9,814 nucleotides of DNA from Bacteroidales bacterium UBA6207 (GTDB lineage: Bacteria > Bacteroidota > Bacteroidia > Bacteroidales > F082): positions 10,814 through 20,627 of the forward strand of contig DISP01000205.1 in the NCBI GenBank assembly GCA_002421995.1, read 5' to 3'. The position numbers were made by a program, and so were the translations under genes. Below are positions 1-6,847 of the stretch, one piece after another. The notes beneath the pieces are model-generated. The model was not told where the DNA came from, searched no databases, and saw only the letters and a program-made list of their open reading frames with translations. The first letter of the stretch is position 1. Every line of letters begins with the position of its first letter.

Positions 1-3000
1 AGTAGTTCCTGCTCGCTTGCCGTCAGATTCACAATAGTGCCATAAGTTCCCTGACAGAGGAGCACCGCCCGGTGCTTGAAAATATTTTCGTCAAATGTTG
101 TCGTAACATGATAACTAAGTCCAAGGCTGTCAAGCGCCTGCACCATCGCTGTTGCAGAAATGCTGTTTGTGCATTTGTTCAGCACGAGCACATTGTACTG
201 TCCGATGACCAATTGTAACTCGCGCATGGTTTCTGTTCCTTCGCTGTTTATCAAATCCAGCTGAAAAATTGCGTGATGGTCAATCGGGCATGATGAGTCA
301 ACCTCGACATCAAAGCTTACCTGACTTGAATTTCCGGGAAAAATATCCCCGGCCGGAAGCGCATTTGTCGGAAAAATTGAAACATAAGGATCGGTGGTTG
401 AAAGCTGAACCATCACGTCAGAAGCTACCAGCGATCCGTTGTTGACGACATTCAGCACAATACTTGCATTCTCACCCGCGTCGAGACGGTTGTTGTCGTC
501 ATCAATCACAAGATAACTTCCAAGCTCGAGTCCGCCACTTTGAATCTGTACAGCAGCCATTCCGTTTCGGCTCAATCCGTTTGCATCAAAATTCAATGTT
601 GCAATGAGGCTGTGGCCATCCGGGCATTGATTTCCGACAGTAAATGAAAATGCATTTGGTATGCTTAACGTTTGTCCGGATGCCAATGTCCCTGCAACGG
701 TTTCATTCGCCGTAACAGTGGCCATTGGATCATCAATAGCAAATCCAACCATTAGTCCCTCAACGGCAACGCCACCTGCATTTGTCAGCCGGAGATCAAC
801 ACTGATGTTGCTGCCGTTGTGTGGCAATTGTCCGTCGGCGGTTATAAAACTGCATTCAAAGCGGATGTCGGGTGAATACTGAAATTGTTTCACATCTCTG
901 ATACCGCGAAAATCTGAAGCCTCCACAAACAGGTTTTGGATATCGGTTGACGAAGCCGGAGTGGCAATAAAGTAGCCGTCATCAGAAAGTGAATAGCCAT
1001 CGGCAACAAGATCGGGTGTCAACCGAAAAGCTTTGTTTGTATAAAAGTTCCGGCTGTTGGCATTTTTCAACAAGGTATGTTGGGTATCACCTCCGGCTGA
1101 TACTCCGGCAAACCACAGGATATTTTCCTCAACTTCGATATCGTTGAAGAAAAAATCAATGCTTCCATCGGGAAACAGCCTCACAGCAAACTCACCATGA
1201 CCGATATAATTATCGTAATACACAAGATCGAGGTTCCAACGGAAGGTTGCGTGGTTTGCATCGCCCTCATACCAAATACCGGGCATTTGTTTTGTGCCTT
1301 CATAAAAAAGCACCGGAGCAAACAAAAAAGCTGAGATGTGCTTCATTTCCCTGAAGAGGTGATACGTGTCACGAAGATAGCGCCAGGGAAAAATATCTGG
1401 TTCAAAAAGGATAAAACCTGCCTCGTTTACATAAACTTTATCAAAGTTCTCGCCATAGAATGGAAAACTAAATCCAAGTTCTTTGACAGCGTATTTGTAA
1501 TAAGGTGCTTCGAGCGACAACTGTTCCTGCTGAACTACAGGCATTTGCGCGTCTAGGATTTGCTGTGAATAGGGCGTCAGGAGCTTCCATTCGTAGGGTT
1601 CGGAGCCACCTTCGGCCTGAAGCGTGAAGCCTGCATCAACAACAGGGAGCTGTTCGGTAGTTATCGTAACATCATCAAAGGAAGATACATGATTAATCTT
1701 CAAACGGGTAACGTTGTTGTTTTCAAGCACCACATTTGCCTCCGGACAAGCAATTTCGACAAGGTTTCCGGATGTGTAATCCATAAGCGAAAAAGAAATG
1801 ATTTCGCCAATACCACTGCCAAGCGGATCGTTTTCAAAGACTTTCAGAAAAAAGGAAGCTTCTTCGCCGGGGTTGATGTAGCTTAAAAGTGGTGTGATAT
1901 CCAATCCAAATTCAATTGTTTTATTCTCAGGATTGGAAGTACCTCCCTGCATGAAATGCTTGCCTCCCTGGTAATTAAAAACCGGAAAGTTCAGGATTTG
2001 ATCCGGGCTTTGCGCCTGTGGATCCCCCGAAACACCGGCAACCACCTTTATCTGTTCCCTGACGTTGTGCTTCAAACGTATTTTTACAGCCATTTCCGGA
2101 TGATAATCAGGTTTCACATCCACCACATGCACCATACTTCCCCACATACCGCCATTGTATTCATTCAGTGCAAGCGTGCGGTACAAGGCAAAATAAAATC
2201 CGTTGTTAGCCCAGTTTTCTCCGTATGAATTTGAGATTATCAATGCCCCAATTTCCCAATCGCGCATATCCACAACGCCATCATTGGTGATATCGAGGTT
2301 GTTGGTAAACTGGCCGTCGCCATTCAGATCATAGCGGATGCTGTCGTTGTAGCCTACGATTGTCATGGCGTGGGTTGCCACACTTCCGGGAAAAAAAGTT
2401 ACAAGCTTTTTTCCGGCCTCCGGAGATTGAGGCGGTATCGTCACGAAAATATATGGAGTTCCGGAAGCAAAATTAGCTACACCACCCACGTCGGCACCCT
2501 CGTGATGATGAGCAAGCCAATGTTTGAGATTGAGCAATCCTTCTTCATTTCCGGTGCGAATCATTTTTATTTGATGCGCTCTGTTACACATCGCATTGTA
2601 GTACTTTTCGTATCCGCTGATCCAAACAGTACCTTCGTCAATAGCCATGCCGCCATAGGTTTCAAGATCAGGCGTACCAACGTGTTTCACAACATCAAGA
2701 CTGTGAAGGTAGTTTACTCCGTAATAGCCGTCATAGCCATAAAAATTGTATGCAAAATGCGACGGAAACTGATTGGCAGGTATGTCGGCAGCTACATTGC
2801 GTGCACGACACATCTCGTAGGTAAACATATAACCTATTGATGAAGCCTGCCCGCAAGAAGCACCTATCTGGCTGAATATCGGACGAAAATATATGTTTTG
2901 TGAGTTGTCAACCACTGCAGGCAAGTCCCTGTTGCGATAAGTATCAGGTAAAAGCTGTTCAGGCATATCGGGCCATTTCTCAATTAACGGCTGATCATTC

Positions 3001-3086
3001 ATCATAAGCTGTTGATTCATTGCAAAATACTGAATCAAAACAAAAAATGCAGTGAGAAAAAATGTGTTGTAACGTTGACTTTTCAT
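1..3086 (-). CDS. Secreted multidomain papain-like (C1) cysteine peptidase, 3' end beyond window
   Basis: The reading frame is open from ATG at 3086 to the left edge (1028 codons, no stop). Residues 1-22 look like a signal peptide (basic start, then a hydrophobic run). The catalytic domain spans about 65-310. Gln73 is the likely oxyanion residue, Cys78 the nucleophile (SQIGASCGQAS), His239 lies in THAMTIVGYND and Asn286 in SNSYGENWANNGFYFA, which is the C1A order Cys-His-Asn. Only about 50 residues separate the signal peptide from Cys78, so there is no long papain-type propeptide. An EF-hand/dockerin-like segment (253-278) sits between His239 and Asn286. Beta-rich domains follow: about 330-465, an Ig-like stretch near 485-500, a segment at 530-690 containing GFSFPFYG, and two CARDB-like modules (about 740-850 and 855-960, the second with IDDDNNRLDAGE). 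Residues 963-1028 resemble the start of a GATase/ThuA-like fold. This is a predicted extracellular protease; its substrate is unknown. A type IX sorting domain may follow but is not visible. Confidence 0.85.
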   Translation of the reverse strand, partial: MKSQRYNTFFLTAFFVLIQYFAMNQQLMMNDQPLIEKWPDMPEQLLPDTYRNRDLPAVVDNSQNIYFRPIFSQIGASCGQASSIGYMFTYEMCRARNVAADIPANQFPSHFAYNFYGYDGYYGVNYLHSLDVVKHVGTPDLETYGGMAIDEGTVWISGYEKYYNAMCNRAHQIKMIRTGNEEGLLNLKHWLAHHHEGADVGGVANFASGTPYIFVTIPPQSPEAGKKLVTFFPGSVATHAMTIVGYNDSIRYDLNGDGQFTNNLDITNDGVVDMRDWEIGALIISNSYGENWANNGFYFALYRTLALNEYNGGMWGSMVHVVDVKPDYHPEMAVKIRLKHNVREQIKVVAGVSGDPQAQSPDQILNFPVFNYQGGKHFMQGGTSNPENKTIEFGLDITPLLSYINPGEEASFFLKVFENDPLGSGIGEIISFSLMDYTSGNLVEIACPEANVVLENNNVTRLKINHVSSFDDVTITTEQLPVVDAGFTLQAEGGSEPYEWKLLTPYSQQILDAQMPVVQQEQLSLEAPYYKYAVKELGFSFPFYGENFDKVYVNEAGFILFEPDIFPWRYLRDTYHLFREMKHISAFLFAPVLFYEGTKQMPGIWYEGDANHATFRWNLDLVYYDNYIGHGEFAVRLFPDGSIDFFFNDIEVEENILWFAGVSAGGDTQHTLLKNANSRNFYTNKAFRLTPDLVADGYSLSDDGYFIATPASSTDIQNLFVEASDFRGIRDVKQFQYSPDIRFECSFITADGQLPHNGSNISVDLRLTNAGGVAVEGLMVGFAIDDPMATVTANETVAGTLASGQTLSIPNAFSFTVGNQCPDGHSLIATLNFDANGLSRNGMAAVQIQSGGLELGSYLVIDDDNNRLDAGENASIVLNVVNNGSLVASDVMVQLSTTDPYVSIFPTNALPAGDIFPGNSSQVSFDVEVDSSCPIDHHAIFQLDLINSEGTETMRELQLVIGQYNVLVLNKCTNSISATAMVQALDSLGLSYHVTTTFDENIFKHRAVLLCQGTYGTIVNLTASEQEL

Positions 3087-3104
3087 AAGCGAAAATTGGA
3101 ATTG

Positions 3105-3134
3105 TAAAGTTATAATTATTCCGGATCAAATCAA
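3105..3134 (-). promoter_or_regulatory. Candidate Bacteroidota-type promoter of the C1 peptidase gene
   Basis: Read on the minus strand, TTG (3134-3132) is followed after exactly 19 bases by TAACTTTA (3112-3105). This approximates the phylum's -33/-7 pair (TTTG and TAnnTTTG), with the last G of the -7 box replaced by A. Transcription would start about 10-15 bases before the ATG at 3086. No Shine-Dalgarno sequence is evident. The site is predicted by pattern only. Confidence 0.35.
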
Positions 3135-3201
3135 GTGTGATGAAGTAAATGGACTTAGACATGCAGAAAACGGCGAATTTTTCATTGAAAGGTTTTATGA
3201 C

Positions 3202-3209
3202 TATTTTTG
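3202..3209 (+). promoter_or_regulatory. -7 element of the rnpB promoter
   Basis: TATTTTTG matches the Bacteroidota -7 consensus TAnnTTTG exactly. It ends four bases before the predicted 5' end of RNase P RNA, the right distance for a primary transcript that starts at the mature end. No good TTG is found at the ideal -33 distance; there is a T-run at 3178-3182 and a TTG at 3185-3187. Confidence 0.6.
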
Positions 3210-3212
3210 CCG

Positions 3213-3586
3213 ATTGCAGTCACCGTTGCCGCGGCGTGCAAACGTCGAGGAAAGTCAGGACAGCGCAGGGCATCATACTTCTTAACGGGAAGGGGGATTT
3301 CGCAGTGCGGAAGCCAACAGCAAGTGCCACAGAAAATTACCGCCCTTGAAGCGCTGCTGCGAGGGTAAGGGTGAAAATGTGAGGTAAGAGCTCACGGTTT
3401 TTCGTGGTGACACGAAAAGCGGGTAAACCTTATGAGCTGCAAGACCAAATATGCCGGTGCAGGTTTGCATTGCAAGCCGGAATGGCGGCCCGTCAGAGCC
3501 GGTGGGTAGGTCGCTAGAGTCTTTTGGTGACAAAAGGCCCAGATAAATGGCAACATAATACAGAATCCTGCTTATGAGACTGCAAA
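3213..3586 (+). ncRNA. rnpB: RNase P RNA, bacterial type A
   Basis: This is the catalytic RNA of ribonuclease P, which removes the 5' leader of tRNA precursors. Helix P1 is formed by TTGCAGTC (3214-3221) and GACTGCAA (3578-3585). Conserved region I is GAGGAAAGTC (3247-3256). Helix P4 pairs CAGGA (3256-3260) with TCCTG (3566-3570), just after the conserved ACAGAA-type strand (ACAGAATCC). AGGGTGAAA-like (3366-3377) and GGTAAGAG (3383-3390) core segments lead into the P12-like stem GTGAG/CTCAC. The segments TAAACCTTATGAGCTGCAAGACCAAAT and CAGATAAATGGCAACA are further landmarks. Two stems are capped by GTGA tetraloops (3407-3410, 3527-3530), the second in the P18 position. Helix names other than P1 and P4 are assigned by order along the molecule. 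The length of about 374 nt is normal for the family. The gene is divergent from the peptidase gene and upstream of the TPR gene. Confidence 0.96.
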
Positions 3587-3624
3587 AAAAGGCAGGTTGG
3601 TCACATGGCTAACTTGCCTTTTTT
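3585..3624 (+). terminator. Intrinsic terminator of rnpB
   Basis: GGCAGGTT (3591-3598) pairs with AACTTGCC (3611-3618), an 8-bp stem with one G-T pair around a 12-base loop. It is followed by TTTTTT (3619-3624). A run of A (3584-3590) precedes the stem and can extend the pairing with the T-run. The structure begins immediately after the 3' strand of P1, so the transcript probably ends here and is trimmed back to the mature 3' end. Confidence 0.85.
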
Positions 3625-3793
3625 GTGAAATCCCGACCAGTGAAAAGATATTGGAATTCATTCGGTTGATTGTTTTGAAAAATCAAATCCCCGGTCTGCC
3701 CCGCCCTGTGGTTCACGTTTGGTGCGCGGAAGCCTGCAATATCTATAGAAACACAGCGTTTGATGGAAATTCAGAATATGTTTCCGATCATTG

Positions 3794-3801
3794 TATTTTT
3801 G
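3794..3801 (+). promoter_or_regulatory. Candidate -7 element for the TPR/barrel operon
   Basis: TATTTTTG fits TAnnTTTG exactly and is the same octamer as in the rnpB promoter. It lies 18 bases before the ATG at 3820. A start site about 7 bases downstream would give a leader of roughly 12 bases. No convincing TTG lies 19-20 bases upstream, so the call rests on the -7 box and its position. The rest of the rnpB-to-TPR gap (3625-3793) shows only a small TTGATT/AATCAA hairpin (3666-3686). Confidence 0.45.
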
Positions 3802-3819
3802 ACAGAAAATAAATTGCCG

Positions 3820-6800
3820 ATGAGAATAAACCGCATCCTGTTTTTCATGATGACACTTGCCCTGCTGCTGCCAGCAATTTCCCCGGCTCAGCAACAAATT
3901 TACAACGACGAATCTGCAACTTTGATTCGTGAAATACTCGAGCTGTATGAGAAAGGGCAATTTGGCTCTGTTAGGGAAAGCATCAGGAAGATAAAAGAAA
4001 ATTCAGATCAGCTGCCCGAGAACCTGGCTGCCGATCTGGCTTATTACGATGCTGTGAGTGCCATTGAACTCAACGACAAAGATGCACTCGGCCTGATCAA
4101 AGATTTCAGCAGTCATAACAGATGGAGCAAATGGACCGAAAGTATGAATTTTCTTGAAGGTCGTGTTCACTTTTCGGAAAAAAGATATAGTGAGGCACTC
4201 GTATCCTTTCAAAAAGTGAAAACCGAAAAGCTTCCTGATGCCGAAAAAAATGAATTACTCTATAAAAAGGGGTTTTGCCTGCTAAAACAAAACAATACCG
4301 ACGATGCCCTGGAGGCTTTTCGCGAGGCAGCAGCAAAACAAGGTCCTTACAAAAATGCATCAACCTATTATACCGGACATCTTTATTATGTGAAAGGTAA
4401 TTACAGTTCGGCAATGGCCTATTTCAAAGAAATAAGAACCAATCCCCAATACAAAAAAACTATTCAAACCTACGAATTGCAGATAGCCTACAGAAATGGC
4501 GATTATAAAGAGGTTGCACTAAAAGGCAAGGAACAGCTCCAGCAAACCGACACAAAAAAACGAGCCGAAATTTTGCCCGTTATCGCCGATGCGAATTATC
4601 GAAATGGTGACCTTGCTGCGGCTCTTGAATATTACAACCAGCTGGAAAAGCAGAGCCGTACAAAACTTACTGATAAAGAATATTACCAGATGGGACTCGC
4701 GCGCTACGACGCAGGCTTTTTCAGCGATGCCATCCGCAGCTTTCAGCAAATCAGCAGCCAAAACGACAGCCTCATCCAAAGCGTCTCTTGGTTATTGGGA
4801 CAATCGTGGCTCAAAACCGATCAAAAAGTAAATGCCAGAACCTCTTTCCTGAATGCTGCCATAAAAGGCCCTGACAAAACACTCGCCCGCGAAGCTTTGT
4901 TCAACTATGCCCGTCTCGCACTCGAAATTGGAAGCGACCCATACAATGATGCCACTGTACTGCTCGAAGCTTTTATTAACGGAAACTCCGACAGCCCTCA
5001 AAAAGCCGAGGCACACCAACTCCTTGTGAAACACTATCTTTCAACAAAAAATTATGAAGAGGCTCTGAAAACCCTTGAGGTAAATAAAAAAGGAAATCCG
5101 GAGCTTACAGCAGTTTATGAACAGCTTGTGTTTTTAATGGCTACCGATCTTTTTAACAGGCAGCAATACGGCGAGGCTATAACGTATTTTCAGAAAATGA
5201 ATACAGCAGCCGCAAAAGCCAACAGCGCCGAAGCACTTTACTGGACTGCCGAAGCATATTACAGGTTGAAAAACCTCAACGAAGCCCAAAAGTACTACCG
5301 ACAGTTTCTTGCACACAAATCAGCACAGACCACCCGGTTAGTGCCAATGGGTGTTTACGGATTGGCATACAGCCACTTTCAAATGAAGCAATACGCACAG
5401 GCACTCAGTGGATTCAAACAGTTTTTGGCTAATCCCGTGAACGATCAGCCAAAACTAAGTCTTGATGCGCAGTGCAGAATAGGTGACTGCTATTTTGTAA
5501 ATAAAGACTACAATGCCGCCATCAATGCCTGGAAGGCCGTTGTTGATGGCCGCAGTCATGAAGCCGACTATGCGCTTTTTCAAACGGCGATGGCTTATGG
5601 AGCACTTGGCAAGAGTAACGAAAAACTAAGCCAGCTCGACCAGCTTACGAGCCAGTACAAGCAATCTGCTTACTACGAACAAGCCCTGTACGAAGGCGGA
5701 TCAACACATCTGGTAATGAACGACCCGCGAGCGGCCATCAGCCGGTTCGACCGTTTGATAAAAGAACGTCCGCGTTCGGCCTATGCCAGAGAAGCAACAC
5801 TAAAAACCGGCTTGATTTATTTTAACAACGGCCAGTCGGCAGAAGCCATAAAGCTGCTCACCAAAGTCACTGAAACCTATCCGGGAACACCAGACGCAAG
5901 AGAGGCGCTTAACACTTTGAAAGTGATTTATATGGATATGAATGCCATTGACGAGTACTTTAAACTGACTACACGCCTCGGTTTTGGCGAGGTGAGCAAC
6001 AGCCAGCAGGACTCGCTGACATTTGTGACAGCTGAAAACCTGTTTGCTGAAAAACGCTACAACGAAGCCGGACCTTCACTTGAGAATTACCTCAAAAATT
6101 TTCCACAAGGCCAATACGTTGCAACAACACATTACTATCTCGCACAAATAAAGAAGGCGGGTGGCTCGGCAGATGCTATACAGCATTACGAATACCTTGC
6201 CGCAAACCCAAACAACCCATGGGTTGAAGAAAGCCTTCGCGAGTTGGCCCGCAAGCGCTACGATGAAGGAAAATACCGTGATGCACAGTTTTTCTACGAA
6301 AGACTCTACAAACAGAGTGATCAGCCTCAGCAAAGAACCGAAGCACTTGAAGGTGTTATGAAATGTAATTTCTTCAACGGTGATTTGCAGGCAGCTGTTG
6401 ACAAAGCAAAACAATTGCTCGGCGACGGCAATGCAGATGCCGAACAACAGCTTCAGGCACAATATATTGCAGGAAAATCACTGTTCGAACTTGGCGATTA
6501 TGAAGCCGCCAAAAAGCAGCTTCTTGCTGTTAAACAGAAAAACAAAGCAGCTTTGGGTGCCGAAGCTTCTTATTTGCTTGCCCGAATCAGTTTTCAGAAT
6601 AATCAACTTCAGGAAACTGAAAATCAAGTGTTTGAACTATCGGAAAAATACCTGAGACAAGAATTCTGGGTAGCAAAAGGTTTCATCCTGCTGGCTGATG
6701 TGTATGTGAAGCAAAATAACCTCTTTCAGGCAAGAGAAACACTCAAAAGCATCGTTGACAATTACAAAGGAGATGAGCTGAAGCAGGAAGCACAACGAAA

Positions 6801-6822
6801 ACTGAATATGCTACAGCCCTAA
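3820..6822 (+). CDS. Periplasmic tetratricopeptide-repeat (TPR) protein, 1000 residues
   Basis: I chose the ATG at 3820 because it gives a compact signal peptide (MRINRILFFMMTLALLLPAISPA, likely cleaved before QQQ). The frame also opens at TTG 3760/ATG 3763, but those codons lie upstream of the likely -7 element. There is no lipobox cysteine, so the mature protein is predicted soluble in the periplasm. Nearly all of it is helical repeats of about 34-38 residues with TPR spacing (W/Y, G/A-Y, F/Y, A, P positions). Clear examples are EALYWTAEAYYRLKNLNEAQ, AQCRIGDCYFVNKDYNAAI, LKTGLIYFNNGQSAEAIKLL and AGKSLFELGDYEAAKKQLL. Some units resemble the TPRs of BamD/YbgF. I estimate roughly 20 repeats. 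There is no enzymatic domain. Such proteins act as protein-binding scaffolds; the partner is probably the barrel encoded 25 bp downstream. No characterised family member is recognised. Confidence 0.9.
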   Translation: MRINRILFFMMTLALLLPAISPAQQQIYNDESATLIREILELYEKGQFGSVRESIRKIKENSDQLPENLAADLAYYDAVSAIELNDKDALGLIKDFSSHNRWSKWTESMNFLEGRVHFSEKRYSEALVSFQKVKTEKLPDAEKNELLYKKGFCLLKQNNTDDALEAFREAAAKQGPYKNASTYYTGHLYYVKGNYSSAMAYFKEIRTNPQYKKTIQTYELQIAYRNGDYKEVALKGKEQLQQTDTKKRAEILPVIADANYRNGDLAAALEYYNQLEKQSRTKLTDKEYYQMGLARYDAGFFSDAIRSFQQISSQNDSLIQSVSWLLGQSWLKTDQKVNARTSFLNAAIKGPDKTLAREALFNYARLALEIGSDPYNDATVLLEAFINGNSDSPQKAEAHQLLVKHYLSTKNYEEALKTLEVNKKGNPELTAVYEQLVFLMATDLFNRQQYGEAITYFQKMNTAAAKANSAEALYWTAEAYYRLKNLNEAQKYYRQFLAHKSAQTTRLVPMGVYGLAYSHFQMKQYAQALSGFKQFLANPVNDQPKLSLDAQCRIGDCYFVNKDYNAAINAWKAVVDGRSHEADYALFQTAMAYGALGKSNEKLSQLDQLTSQYKQSAYYEQALYEGGSTHLVMNDPRAAISRFDRLIKERPRSAYAREATLKTGLIYFNNGQSAEAIKLLTKVTETYPGTPDAREALNTLKVIYMDMNAIDEYFKLTTRLGFGEVSNSQQDSLTFVTAENLFAEKRYNEAGPSLENYLKNFPQGQYVATTHYYLAQIKKAGGSADAIQHYEYLAANPNNPWVEESLRELARKRYDEGKYRDAQFFYERLYKQSDQPQQRTEALEGVMKCNFFNGDLQAAVDKAKQLLGDGNADAEQQLQAQYIAGKSLFELGDYEAAKKQLLAVKQKNKAALGAEASYLLARISFQNNQLQETENQVFELSEKYLRQEFWVAKGFILLADVYVKQNNLFQARETLKSIVDNYKGDELKQEAQRKLNMLQP

Positions 6823-6847
6823 AAGCAAAAAAAAGAAAAATAACACA

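Noticed and set aside
661..2840. Plus-strand open frames of 65-156 codons (661-882, 1338-1556, 1689-1886, 1956-2228, 2370-2840)
   Set aside because: All lie antisense to the continuous peptidase frame, have no recognisable domains, and their codon patterns mirror the opposite strand.
3149..3533. Open frames across the RNase P RNA (3149-3349 plus, 3282-3533 minus)
   Set aside because: They overlap a structured RNA gene with clear helices, and the translations show no protein-like pattern.
3666..3686. Small inverted repeat TTGATT...AATCAA
   Set aside because: A 6-bp AT-rich stem with a 9-base loop is expected by chance and has no positional meaning here.
3700..3760. GGTTCACG-like segment considered as a tRNA T-arm
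   Set aside because: No matching acceptor stem, D-arm or anticodon arm can be drawn around it.
3597..3812. Plus-strand frame of 71 codons between rnpB and the TPR gene
   Set aside because: It begins inside the rnpB terminator hairpin, has no promoter or ribosome site of its own, and its product resembles nothing I know.
3760..3819. Upstream TTG/ATG starts extending the TPR protein by 20 residues
   Set aside because: The extension would put charged and mixed residues ahead of a good signal peptide, and it overlaps the likely -7 element.
6076..6462. 128-codon minus-strand frame inside the TPR gene, and other frames antisense to or shifted within it
   Set aside because: They are antisense or frame-shifted shadows of an intact 1000-codon gene; the Cys/Phe-rich translation is typical of a reversed coding strand.
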